Shown here piece by piece: positions 15,349 through 23,274 of a DNA stretch of 64,000 nucleotides. The position numbers and the translations under genes are program-made. Positions within the stretch are counted from its first letter, which is position 1. Every line of letters starts with the position of its first letter. The stretch lies in the NCBI GenBank assembly GCA_025757685.1, contig CP107220.1, positions 335,501 through 399,500 of the forward strand, read 5' to 3'. This DNA comes from Oscillospiraceae bacterium. Its GTDB lineage: Bacteria; Bacillota; Clostridia; Oscillospirales; Acutalibacteraceae. The notes below the pieces were generated by a model. That model saw only the letters and a list, made by a program, of their open reading frames with translations, was not told where the DNA came from and searched no databases.

Positions 15349-16827
15349 TTAGTCTGTAATGGTAATACCTTTTTTCTCCCGCTGGGCAGCCAGTTCCGTT
15401 TCCATTTTTTCCCTAAAGTCGCCGGTCAGGTTGTAGAAGAACATGGGAATGGTGCATACCAGCAGACTGATGGCGGGGATCAGCGATACCACGCTGAATA
15501 TACCGCTCCGCACCCCGTGACTCATCAGCAGCGGGTTGGCGGTGACGGAGGCGTTAATGGAGCCTACATCCAGGTCTACAATAATGTACATGAGAATGAT
15601 AAAGGAGGTGGAGAGCGCCGCCCCCAGTTTGGTGACAAAGCTCTGAATGGCAGAGCCCATACCGGTGAGCCGGGTGCCGGTCTTCCACTCCATGTAGTCC
15701 AAACAGTCGCCGATCATGGCAAAGGCGCACACATTGATGGCGCCGCAGGGCACGCAGCTGAGTACCAAAAACGGCACGCAGGCCCAGAAATGCTGATACC
15801 CGATGCACCACATAATCAGACTGGATACGGCGCCCAGCAGGCTGGTGGCAATAATGATCTGTTTGTAGTTGAATTTCTTAAACAGCACCGGCATCAGCAG
15901 CATGGCGCCGAACATACCCACGGCGCTGGCCACGCTAAACACGGTGCTCACCAGCGAGATATTGCCTTGCAGTGCCGCCTCCTGCTCCGCGGCGGACAGA
16001 CCGGTCAGGTCCTTGCCGATATAAAAGCTGTAACGGGCGGCGTGCACTGCGCCGGCCTGGTACATATACCGGGCGGCGGAGAGAATACCCATCAGTGCTG
16101 TGAGCATTAAGGGCTTGCAGGTGAAGATCAGCTTCAGCGCAGAGGGCTGATTCTTGTCCTTCTTAGGCGGAATCGGAATGTTCACCCGTTCCTTGGTCTT
16201 AAAATATACCCGGATAAACAGCAGATTGCCCACAATGGCGCAAAACAGGGCAATGCACATATACTTCGTCTTTTCCAGCTCCGTGCCGGACAAATTGAAC
16301 TTGGGCAGAATAAAGCCCAGTACCATAAAGAAAGCGGTAGGTACGGCAGAGCCCACGCCGTTGGCGGTGCGCGCCTTGCTGATAATGCCGCCCCGCTCGT
16401 CTGCATTGGGCGTTAAGGCATTGGGCAGTGCCCAGAAGGGCACATCCGAGGCGGTGTAGATCATACCCCAGGCCACATAGGTAACGGCGGCGTAGATCAT
16501 CTTGGCTGTGTCGCTGATATTGGGTGCGTAGAACAGCAGCACCGTCAGTATGGCAATGGGAATGGGTGTGTAAATGAGATACGGCTTCATTTTGCCGTTC
16601 TTTGGATTGGCGTGATCCATAATATAGCCCATGATCGGGTCGTTAATGGCATCCCACACCCGCGCCAGCAGCATCAGCAGCAGCACAAATAAAGGCGTGA
16701 GCTTCAGCACGCTAATGTAAAAGTCTGAGATATAGCTGCTCATAATGGCATAGACCATGCCTTGACCCAGTGCTCCGACGCAGTAGGCCATCCATTCTTT
16801 TTTCGGCACATGATTTGTATGATTCAT
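15349..16827 (-). CDS. GPH-family (MFS) glycoside:cation symporter
   Basis: A 492-residue membrane transporter of the glycoside-pentoside-hexuronide:cation symporter family, with about 12 hydrophobic segments. Family marks are ARVWDAINDPIMGYIMDH (about residues 55-72), the loop after helix 2-3 typical of MelB-like carriers, and GDCLDYMEWKTGTRLTGM later, matching the conserved cytoplasmic loop. It imports a sugar or small glycoside with H+ or Na+. The ATG at 16827 is chosen because the protein then begins directly before the family's first helix; an unusually G-rich ribosome site (GGGGGG) lies upstream. It is the promoter-proximal gene of a two-gene operon with the GH30 lipoprotein, which probably supplies its substrate. 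Confidence 0.9.
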   Translation of the reverse strand: MNHTNHVPKKEWMAYCVGALGQGMVYAIMSSYISDFYISVLKLTPLFVLLLMLLARVWDAINDPIMGYIMDHANPKNGKMKPYLIYTPIPIAILTVLLFYAPNISDTAKMIYAAVTYVAWGMIYTASDVPFWALPNALTPNADERGGIISKARTANGVGSAVPTAFFMVLGFILPKFNLSGTELEKTKYMCIALFCAIVGNLLFIRVYFKTKERVNIPIPPKKDKNQPSALKLIFTCKPLMLTALMGILSAARYMYQAGAVHAARYSFYIGKDLTGLSAAEQEAALQGNISLVSTVFSVASAVGMFGAMLLMPVLFKKFNYKQIIIATSLLGAVSSLIMWCIGYQHFWACVPFLVLSCVPCGAINVCAFAMIGDCLDYMEWKTGTRLTGMGSAIQSFVTKLGAALSTSFIILMYIIVDLDVGSINASVTANPLLMSHGVRSGIFSVVSLIPAISLLVCTIPMFFYNLTGDFREKMETELAAQREKKGITITD

Positions 16828-16878
16828 GTGACCGTCCCCCCTCTGTATTTTATTTTTAGAACAGAATATTCCAATACT

Positions 16879-16908
16879 AAGATACCATAGCCACCTGCCT
16901 GCCGTCAA
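16879..16908 (-). promoter_or_regulatory. Promoter for the symporter-GH30 operon
   Basis: On the minus strand TTGACG (16908-16903), an 18-bp spacer and TATCTT (16884-16879). The leader also holds the palindrome GAATATTC at 16864-16871. Confidence 0.45.
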
Positions 16909-16963
16909 TGAAAATGTACAGAAATCTGCATAAAAATAACCGGATTTTTACATAGAATGGAAG

Positions 16964-16992
16964 TAGTCAACACTGCGCAAATATGCTACAAT
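16964..16992 (+). promoter_or_regulatory. Extended -10 promoter for the HAD-subtilase operon
   Basis: TAGTCA (16964-16969), a 17-bp spacer and TACAAT (16987-16992), preceded by TGC, giving an extended -10. Confidence 0.55.
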
Positions 16993-17026
16993 GGGTTTGA
17001 TAAGATCATCAAAGGAAGGAATTTGT

Positions 17027-17863
17027 ATGCAGATCAAACTCATTGCAATGGACCTGGACGGCACTTTAATGCTGCCGGACCATCAGCGGGTAGGCGAGAC
17101 CACCCGCCGGGCGTTGGCCGCCTGCCGCCAACAGGGTGTGCGCCTGGCGTTGGCCACCGGTCGCACCTTGGCGCTGACGGAGCCGGTACAGGCCCAACTG
17201 CCTTTTTTAGATTATATTGTATTCAGCAACGGCGCCGGTGTGTGGGATGTGCAGAACAAAAAGCGGATCCACAGTGACCCGATGCAGCTGGCGGACGCGC
17301 GGCAGATCTGCGCTTATTTGGACAGCCGTCCGGTGTACTATGAATTCTATGCCGATGGGGTGCCGGTGGCACCTGCCCGGCGCAAGGGCATGGCGCAGCT
17401 GGACGGAGTGCCGGACAGCTTTGTGGACGAACTGCTGGAGAAAGTGGTGTACCGGGACAGTGTGGCAGACGCGCTGGTCGGTATGACGGTGGAAAAGCTC
17501 AATCTCTTTACTATACCGATGGAAGAAAACCGAGCCCTGCGCGCGTTTTTGCAGACCATGGGCCATGTGGAGATCACTTCCTCCATCGGGTGCAATGTGG
17601 AGGCCGGCAAGGTGGGCACCAGCAAGGCCACGGCCTTGGCTGCCTTGTGCGGGCAACTGGACTATGACCCGGCCCAGGTGATGTGTTTTGGTGACGGCGG
17701 TAACGATGTGGATATGCTGCGCTACTGCGGCTGGTCGTATGCCATGGAGAACGGTACGGACGCGGCCAAGGCGGCTGCCCGCTTTTTGGCGCCATCCAAT
17801 GATCGGGAGGGTGTTGCCCGCGTGGTTCGGCAAGAGATACTGAAGGAGAATGTGGATGAATAA
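17027..17863 (+). CDS. Cof-type HAD-IIB phosphatase
   Basis: A 278-residue haloacid-dehalogenase phosphatase of the Cof/IIB type, which removes phosphate from small phosphorylated metabolites (sugar phosphates, flavin or pyridoxal phosphates in known members). The nucleophile motif is MDLDGTL (residues 7-13), motif II is ALATGR, motif III lysine lies in the GKVGTSKATAL segment, and the acidic motif IV is CFGDGGNDVDML. The cap domain lies between motifs II and III as in the IIB group. The ATG at 17027 follows AAAGGAAGGA. It is the first gene of an overlapping cluster with a small membrane protein and a large subtilase; no functional link is visible. Substrate unknown. Confidence 0.9.
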   Translation: MQIKLIAMDLDGTLMLPDHQRVGETTRRALAACRQQGVRLALATGRTLALTEPVQAQLPFLDYIVFSNGAGVWDVQNKKRIHSDPMQLADARQICAYLDSRPVYYEFYADGVPVAPARRKGMAQLDGVPDSFVDELLEKVVYRDSVADALVGMTVEKLNLFTIPMEENRALRAFLQTMGHVEITSSIGCNVEAGKVGTSKATALAALCGQLDYDPAQVMCFGDGGNDVDMLRYCGWSYAMENGTDAAKAAARFLAPSNDREGVARVVRQEILKENVDE

Positions 17864-18041
17864 CAAAAAAATCGCCGCCATCGTGCTGATATTTGTGATT
17901 CTGTTTTTGGTACTGGTACTGGGGATCGGCTTTTTTGGTGCCATTCCGCTGATCGGCAAGTGGATCGCCTTTGTGCTGGCCTGTTTGCTGGTGGTGTTTT
18001 GCGTGGTGTTCTTTTGGCTGGCCGGGAGACGAAACCGATGA
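17856..18041 (+). CDS. Small two-helix membrane protein
   Basis: A 61-residue protein that is almost entirely hydrophobic: a short lysine-containing start, one membrane segment at about residues 6-26, a GAIPLIGKW turn, a second segment at about 33-54, and a basic RRNR tail. The ATG at 17856 is spaced 7 bases from GGAG; the ATG 6 bases earlier is too close. It starts inside the end of the HAD gene, and its stop overlaps the subtilase start by ATGA, so it is translationally coupled to both. No family recognised. It could assist export or anchoring of the protease (inference from position only). Confidence 0.65.
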   Translation: MNNKKIAAIVLIFVILFLVLVLGIGFFGAIPLIGKWIAFVLACLLVVFCVVFFWLAGRRNR

Positions 18042-21000
18042 ATCACAGATACACCCGGCGGGGCACGGCGCTGCTGCTGGTACTGACGCTCCTGGTGAGT
18101 ATGCTGGGGGCGGCTCTGCCTGTGATGCAAAAATCGGGTGCCGCTTCCGGCACCTTTGCAGCTGCCTATACTGCTCTGTTGGAGAAAGCCCCGGTGGCGC
18201 AGGCGGATTTAGAGCGTGATCCTTATGGTCTGTGCCGCCTGGTAGTTACCGGCTATGGCGGCAAGGACTACGGTGCTGTGGCAGCGGCAGTGACGGACGG
18301 CTTGGCGATTTTGCAATATGACACACCGTTGGCTGCCCGCAAGGCGGCGGCACAGCTGGCACAGGACGGCGCCACGGCGGAGCCGGACAGCCTGTGCCAA
18401 TTAGAGACGGATACGAACCTGACCGGCAACCTTTGCCCCTGGGCGGGGGAGATGGTGGGTACCACCGCTTTTTGCGCCCGGCGACAGATCCCGAGTCACC
18501 GGGTAGTCATCGCTCAAATTGATACAGGCTTTATGCTGGATCATCCGGCGCTGCAAGGGCGGCTGGCGTCTGACGGCATAGATCTGTCCGGCGACGGTAG
18601 AGCCAATGCGGCCTATGACACCCGGCAGCGGGGCGCCACTTATTGGCACGCCACGGCGGTGGCCTCGGTGCTGGCCGGGAATACAGATGAGAATGTAAAA
18701 ATATTGCCCTATAAAGTGGTGCGCTTCGGTACGGACACCTGCACTGCCTCGGCGGTTTTGGCCGCCATGGAGGACGCTGTGGCGAAGGGTGCACGGGTGC
18801 TGAATATGAGCCTGAGCACCAGCCAAAATCGGGCGGGCTTTGCAGCCATGATGGACAAGGCTGCGGCACTGGGCGTGGCTGTGTGCTGCTCTGCCGGCAA
18901 TGTGGGTGCACAGATCAGCAACCGCTATCCCTCGGCATTGCCCCAGGCCATTACCGTCAGTGCAGTGACAGCGGACAAGACGGTGGCGGGTTTTTCCAAT
19001 TACGGCGACCTGGTAGATTACTGCGCCCCCGGCAGCCACATTACCGTGGCCACCATGGACAGCGGCGGTGCACCTGCTGCTACAACTGCCTCCGGCACCT
19101 CTCTGTCCTGCCCCTATGGGGCGGCCTGTTGTGCGCTGCTGCTGAGTCTGCACCCGGATTTGACCCTGGACCAGCTGAACGCGCTGCTGCAAGGGAGTGC
19201 AGAGGATCTGGGTGACCCGGGCTTTGATCCCATTTACGGCAACGGTCTGCTGCGGCTGGATAACCTGACTCAAACCGGCACCAAAGGCAACCTAACCTAT
19301 ACCCTGACTCTGCCGGAGGGTACGCTGGCTCTCACCGGCACCGGTGACGGCGCAGATTATGACCGTGCGGCAGCCACGCCCTGGGCGCTGTGGGCGGAAG
19401 AACTACAGCAGATTACGGTGGCGGATACGGTCACCGGGCTGGGCAATTTTACTTTTTCCGGCTGCCAAAATGCAGCGTTTACCCTGCCGGAGACTTTGCA
19501 GCGGCTGGGGGCCTATGTGTTTGAAAACTGCAAGGGCCTGCACACCATCACATTGCCCCGCAATGTGGTGCAGGTGGGCACCGGCGCCTTTTCCGGTTGT
19601 AGCGATCTGACGGTGCGGGGCTGGCGCAACACCCCTGCGCCCCGGGCTGCGGCTGCGGCAGGGGCGGCGTTCTTACCCCTGGGTTGCGTGCATAACTATG
19701 TGTGTCAGATTTTGCGGCCCACAGATACGGATCCGGGCAGCCTGACCTACACCTGTGCCGTGTGCGGCGATACTTATACAGAGCCTTTTGCGGAGCCGCA
19801 GGTGCTGGGCAGCGGCAGCTGCGGCCGTGGGGTGAACTGGACCTGCTATGCCACCGGGCAACTGGAGATCACCGGCGCCGGGCGGCTGTCTGCTTACAGC
19901 AGCAGCGCTGCGCCCTGGGCTGCCTATGCGGATACGGTGAGCAGCGTGTTCATCGGCCAGGGCGTCACCGGTGTAACCGGTTACGCCTTTGCGGATATGC
20001 GGCGGGTGACGGCGTTCTCTGTCACCGGCGATGATTATACGGTGGCAGAGGGTGTGTTGTACAGCGGGGACGGCACGGAGCTGATCTGTTACCCCGGTGG
20101 TCGGGTGGCTACGGACTTTACGATTCCCAATGGGGTGACTGCCGTGTATGCGGCGGCGTTTCTGTCTGCCTGGCAGCTGCAACAGGTGGAGAGCGCCTCT
20201 GCTGTTCTGACTGTTACGGCAGACGGCCTGTTGTACGGCAAAAATGGGCGCACTCTGTGGATGGCGTTGCCTCAATTCCATCAAGATACCCTTGTGCTGC
20301 GCCGGGCGGTGCTGATCGCCGGCGGCGCGTTCTTGCTGAATCATACCTTGCGTACGGTGTACGCCACGGCCGCCGTGTCCGTGGAGCCCCATGGACTGGG
20401 GACTGCCTTTTCTGATGGCTTTGTGCGCCGGGCGCTGACGGTGTACGGCTTGCCCGGCTCTGTGCTGGAGACCTACTGCGGCACGGCGATTCCTTTTTAC
20501 CCGGTGAACAGCGGCGCCTGCGGTGCGGAAACTGCTTGGCAGTATGATTTGGACACAGCGGCGCTTACGATCAGCGGCAGCGGACCGGTGGCGGATTTTG
20601 CTGCTGATGTGGCGCCCTGGGCACTGTTTGGTGCAGAGATACGGCAAGTGACGGTGGAGGACGGCGTGACCGCCCTGCCGGAAAGCAGCTTTGCCAATTG
20701 CACCGGCCTGACCCGGGTGACCCTGGGCAGCGGTATAGAAAAAATGGACGCCAACTGGTTTGCCCATTGCCGGGATTTAACAGAACTGACGGTTACCGCT
20801 ACGGACACGGTGTTCCCGGCTGCTGTCTTTGCAGGGGTGGGGGACGGTCTGACCCTGTACGGTTACTATGACACTTCGGTGATGGACTATGCCCGCCAGC
20901 ATGGACTGACCTTTGTGGCGCTGGGCTGCCTGCACCGAATCTATACGGACAGCGGACCGGCGCCCACCTGCACGGCAGGCGCCACCCACAGCCGCACCTG

Positions 21001-22027
21001 CGCCCGCTGCGGTGCAGACCTGGGCACGGTAGAGCTGCCCCCGAATGGTCATACTTATTCGGAGACGGTGCAAACGGCGCCTACCTGTACAGCAACCGGG
21101 TGTTCCAACTACACCTGCACCGTGTGCGGCGACAGCTACACCGCAGACACCCCGGCTTTGGGTCACAATTGGGTGCAGCGCGCCTATACGGCGCCCACCT
21201 GCTGTGTGGCAGGCCGTGTGCAGCGCTACTGTGCCCGCTGCGGTACGGAGGAAACGAACATTTTGTCGCCCACCCAGCCGGAGGGGCATTTTGTCAAGGG
21301 CACGGTCACGGACAAGGCCGGTGCGCCGCTGAAAAACATCTCCGTATCGTTGGACGGCACGCCGGTGGCGGTGACCAACGAGAACGGCGTGTTTCTGTTT
21401 GAGGGCGTATCGTGCGGGGATTATACTTTGACTTTTTGCGGCGACGGCTGCGTGCCCCGCCGTGTGCCCCTGTCTGTCAGCGGCGGCAACACCACCGCAC
21501 CGACGGCTGTTTTGTTACTGGTGGGTGATTTGAACGGCGACGGTTATGTAAACGCACGGGACGATGTGCTGGCTCAGCGGCAAGAGGTCAGTCCAAGCGA
21601 TGGTGCCAACTTGTCGGTGAACCGGGTGCTGCCGAAGGTGACGCTGGATCGAATTTATGGCGTGCAGGCCAAGATCGGTGTGCTGTATATTCGCCAGTCG
21701 GCAGAGGAGGATGATACCTACCGCCGCCAATTTGAGGTGAATGTGCGCGCCTTTAACGAGTACCGGGTCGTGGACTGCGGCTTCCTGTACGGTAAGAATA
21801 TGGCTGAGACGGATTTGGTGCCGGAGCGGGTAGGCACAACCAACGCCCAGGGCTATGCGGTTAAGCGAATGCCTGCGGCCTGTACCCCCGGGCGCAAGGT
21901 GCTGCTGTACGGCTCCTCCTCTGCCACCGGGCAGGTGAGCGCCCGGTTTTATATCACTTATACCAACGGTGTTATGACCAAGACTTATTTAAGCGAGGTA
22001 TGTACCTATGACTATGACGAAGCCTAA
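18038..22027 (+). CDS. Large secreted subtilase with LRR, zinc-ribbon-like and dockerin-like modules
   Basis: A 1329-residue exported protein. Residues 1-38 form a signal peptide. A pro-region follows, then a subtilisin (S8) domain at about 155-405 with D162 (AQIDTGF), H204 (YWHATAVASVLAG) and S355 (GTSLSCP), plus the oxyanion asparagine in CSAGN, so the triad is intact. About 430-560 and 600-960 contain BspA-type leucine-rich repeats (segments such as FTFSGC, YVFENC, GAFSGC). Between and after them are paired-cysteine modules (CAVCGDTY near 573, CARCGADLG near 988, CTVCGDSY near 1027, CARCGTEE near 1066). About 1084-1150 is a carboxypeptidase-regulatory-like sandwich, and GDLNGDGYVNARDD near 1163 is a dockerin/EF-hand-like calcium loop, apparently single. 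The C-terminus is unrecognised. It is probably a surface or secreted protease; target unknown. Confidence 0.88.
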   Translation: MNHRYTRRGTALLLVLTLLVSMLGAALPVMQKSGAASGTFAAAYTALLEKAPVAQADLERDPYGLCRLVVTGYGGKDYGAVAAAVTDGLAILQYDTPLAARKAAAQLAQDGATAEPDSLCQLETDTNLTGNLCPWAGEMVGTTAFCARRQIPSHRVVIAQIDTGFMLDHPALQGRLASDGIDLSGDGRANAAYDTRQRGATYWHATAVASVLAGNTDENVKILPYKVVRFGTDTCTASAVLAAMEDAVAKGARVLNMSLSTSQNRAGFAAMMDKAAALGVAVCCSAGNVGAQISNRYPSALPQAITVSAVTADKTVAGFSNYGDLVDYCAPGSHITVATMDSGGAPAATTASGTSLSCPYGAACCALLLSLHPDLTLDQLNALLQGSAEDLGDPGFDPIYGNGLLRLDNLTQTGTKGNLTYTLTLPEGTLALTGTGDGADYDRAAATPWALWAEELQQITVADTVTGLGNFTFSGCQNAAFTLPETLQRLGAYVFENCKGLHTITLPRNVVQVGTGAFSGCSDLTVRGWRNTPAPRAAAAAGAAFLPLGCVHNYVCQILRPTDTDPGSLTYTCAVCGDTYTEPFAEPQVLGSGSCGRGVNWTCYATGQLEITGAGRLSAYSSSAAPWAAYADTVSSVFIGQGVTGVTGYAFADMRRVTAFSVTGDDYTVAEGVLYSGDGTELICYPGGRVATDFTIPNGVTAVYAAAFLSAWQLQQVESASAVLTVTADGLLYGKNGRTLWMALPQFHQDTLVLRRAVLIAGGAFLLNHTLRTVYATAAVSVEPHGLGTAFSDGFVRRALTVYGLPGSVLETYCGTAIPFYPVNSGACGAETAWQYDLDTAALTISGSGPVADFAADVAPWALFGAEIRQVTVEDGVTALPESSFANCTGLTRVTLGSGIEKMDANWFAHCRDLTELTVTATDTVFPAAVFAGVGDGLTLYGYYDTSVMDYARQHGLTFVALGCLHRIYTDSGPAPTCTAGATHSRTCARCGADLGTVELPPNGHTYSETVQTAPTCTATGCSNYTCTVCGDSYTADTPALGHNWVQRAYTAPTCCVAGRVQRYCARCGTEETNILSPTQPEGHFVKGTVTDKAGAPLKNISVSLDGTPVAVTNENGVFLFEGVSCGDYTLTFCGDGCVPRRVPLSVSGGNTTAPTAVLLLVGDLNGDGYVNARDDVLAQRQEVSPSDGANLSVNRVLPKVTLDRIYGVQAKIGVLYIRQSAEEDDTYRRQFEVNVRAFNEYRVVDCGFLYGKNMAETDLVPERVGTTNAQGYAVKRMPAACTPGRKVLLYGSSSATGQVSARFYITYTNGVMTKTYLSEVCTYDYDEA

Positions 22028-22475
22028 GCTACTGGTCTCCGCCTGCCTGCTGGGGGAGAACTGCAAGTACAGCGGCGGCAATAACAGAAATGAGCAGGTG
22101 CGGGCGCTGGAACGATATTTTCAGCTGATTCCGGTGTGCCCGGAGTGCTTTGGCGGACTGCCTATTCCCCGGGAACCAAGTGAAATTCGGGACGGCTGCG
22201 TGGTGAGCAAAAGCGGTGTGGATGTGACCGCTGCCTTTGCGGACGGGGCGGAAAAAACCCTGTATATTGCTGAGGAGGAAAACTGCGGTCTGGCGCTTCT
22301 TAAGGAGCGCAGTCCCTCCTGCGGCAGCCACTTTGTTTATGATGGCACCTTTACCGGAACGGTGGTGCCGGGACAGGGCATGACAGCGGCGTTGCTGGCC
22401 GGGCGCGGGGTAGAGCTGTTCAGCGAGGAGACCATTGCCCGCTTGCTTTTGCTGTACGGTCCGGACGAGATGTAA
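22008..22475 (+). CDS. DUF523 family protein
   Basis: A 155-residue cytosolic protein of the DUF523 (YbbK-like) family. Family marks are LVSACLLGENCKYSGGNN at the start, IPVCPECFGGLPIPREP, the cysteine in EENCGLALLKERSPSCGS, and TVVPGQGMTAALL. The conserved cysteines suggest a metal or iron-sulfur site, but no activity is established. It overlaps the end of the subtilase gene by 20 bases. The ATG at 22008 has GAGGT 8 bases upstream; a second ATG follows 6 bases later. Confidence 0.92.
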   Translation: MTMTKPKLLVSACLLGENCKYSGGNNRNEQVRALERYFQLIPVCPECFGGLPIPREPSEIRDGCVVSKSGVDVTAAFADGAEKTLYIAEEENCGLALLKERSPSCGSHFVYDGTFTGTVVPGQGMTAALLAGRGVELFSEETIARLLLLYGPDEM

Positions 22476-22502
22476 AAACTTGCCTTTTTTGTGTCTGCGG
22501 CG

Positions 22503-22531
22503 TTGACAACGCCCGGTGTCTAAAGTATAAT
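22503..22531 (+). promoter_or_regulatory. Perfect-consensus sigma-A promoter
   Basis: TTGACA (22503-22508), a 17-bp spacer and TATAAT (22526-22531): all 12 consensus bases at ideal spacing. It drives the small lipoprotein gene. Confidence 0.9.
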
Positions 22532-22559
22532 GCAAATAAAGAAAGTGAGGGCTTTTTTC

Positions 22560-23063
22560 ATGAAAAAATGGTTTACCCTTTGTATGGCTGTTTTGTTGCT
22601 GCTGGGCGTGTTTGCCGGCTGTACCAAAGGCGGATCCGGCGGCGAGACCACTACGGCAGAGACCACCACATCTCCCTTAGAGACCAAGTCCGCAGCCATT
22701 ACCGGCAATACGGCGATCCGTTTGCTGGAGAGCTATTCTAAAAAAGAACTGGGTCTGGACAATGTGGGCAAGAAAAAATATGAGTTTATGCTCAGCACCA
22801 TTGGCTCGGAAATCAAGGGCAAGAAGTATATTCGCGCCGAGGCGGGCTATATGGACCAGACCGGCAAGGATGAGAACGGCAAGCCGGTGTACCAAATGAA
22901 GTCGTACAAGACTTTTTATATTGCTTATGACGGCAAGACGCTGCTTATCGACCAGGGCGACGGCAAGTACAAAACCCTGCAGATTGACAAGGCACGGCTG
23001 GATCAAGTGACCACCACCCAGGCCAGTACCCAGAAGCACGAGAGCACTTCTAAGAAAAAATAA
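22560..23063 (+). CDS. Small lipoprotein of unknown function
   Basis: A 167-residue predicted lipoprotein: lysine-containing start, hydrophobic segment and lipobox ending FAGC with the cysteine near residue 21, followed by a Gly/Thr-rich linker (GGETTTAETTT). The rest is a soluble domain with a short helix-like SKKELGLDNV stretch and beta-rich segments (YKTFYIAYDGKTLLID), then a Ser/Thr/Lys tail. No family recognised. The ATG at 22560 lies 8 bases past GTGAGGG. It is monocistronic under a perfect consensus promoter and is closed by a terminator, so expression should be high. Confidence 0.8.
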   Translation: MKKWFTLCMAVLLLLGVFAGCTKGGSGGETTTAETTTSPLETKSAAITGNTAIRLLESYSKKELGLDNVGKKKYEFMLSTIGSEIKGKKYIRAEAGYMDQTGKDENGKPVYQMKSYKTFYIAYDGKTLLIDQGDGKYKTLQIDKARLDQVTTTQASTQKHESTSKKK

Positions 23064-23093
23064 TCGACAAATACGCAAATAACAGCCTTTTAT

Positions 23094-23139
23094 CGGCGGC
23101 GGATTATGGGATTTTCCACAATTCTGCCGCCGAATTTTT
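23094..23139 (+). terminator. Intrinsic terminator of the small lipoprotein gene
   Basis: CGGCGGC (from 23094) pairs with GCCGCCG (to 23132), with further partial pairing inside, followed by TTTTTG. Confidence 0.7.
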
Positions 23140-23210
23140 GTGCTTTTTACCAGTATTTTTACTTCCAAACCCGGTTATTTTAAGATTATGTAAAAAACCG
23201 GTTGCCGGTG

Positions 23211-23238
23211 TTGCCTTTTGGCGGTTTTGTGGTAAAAT
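23211..23238 (+). promoter_or_regulatory. Promoter for pyk
   Basis: TTGCCT (23211-23216), a 16-bp spacer and TAAAAT (23233-23238) preceded by TGG (extended -10). Confidence 0.6.
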
Positions 23239-23274
23239 GAATTTTGGAATCATAGAAACAAGGAGTCTTGATCA

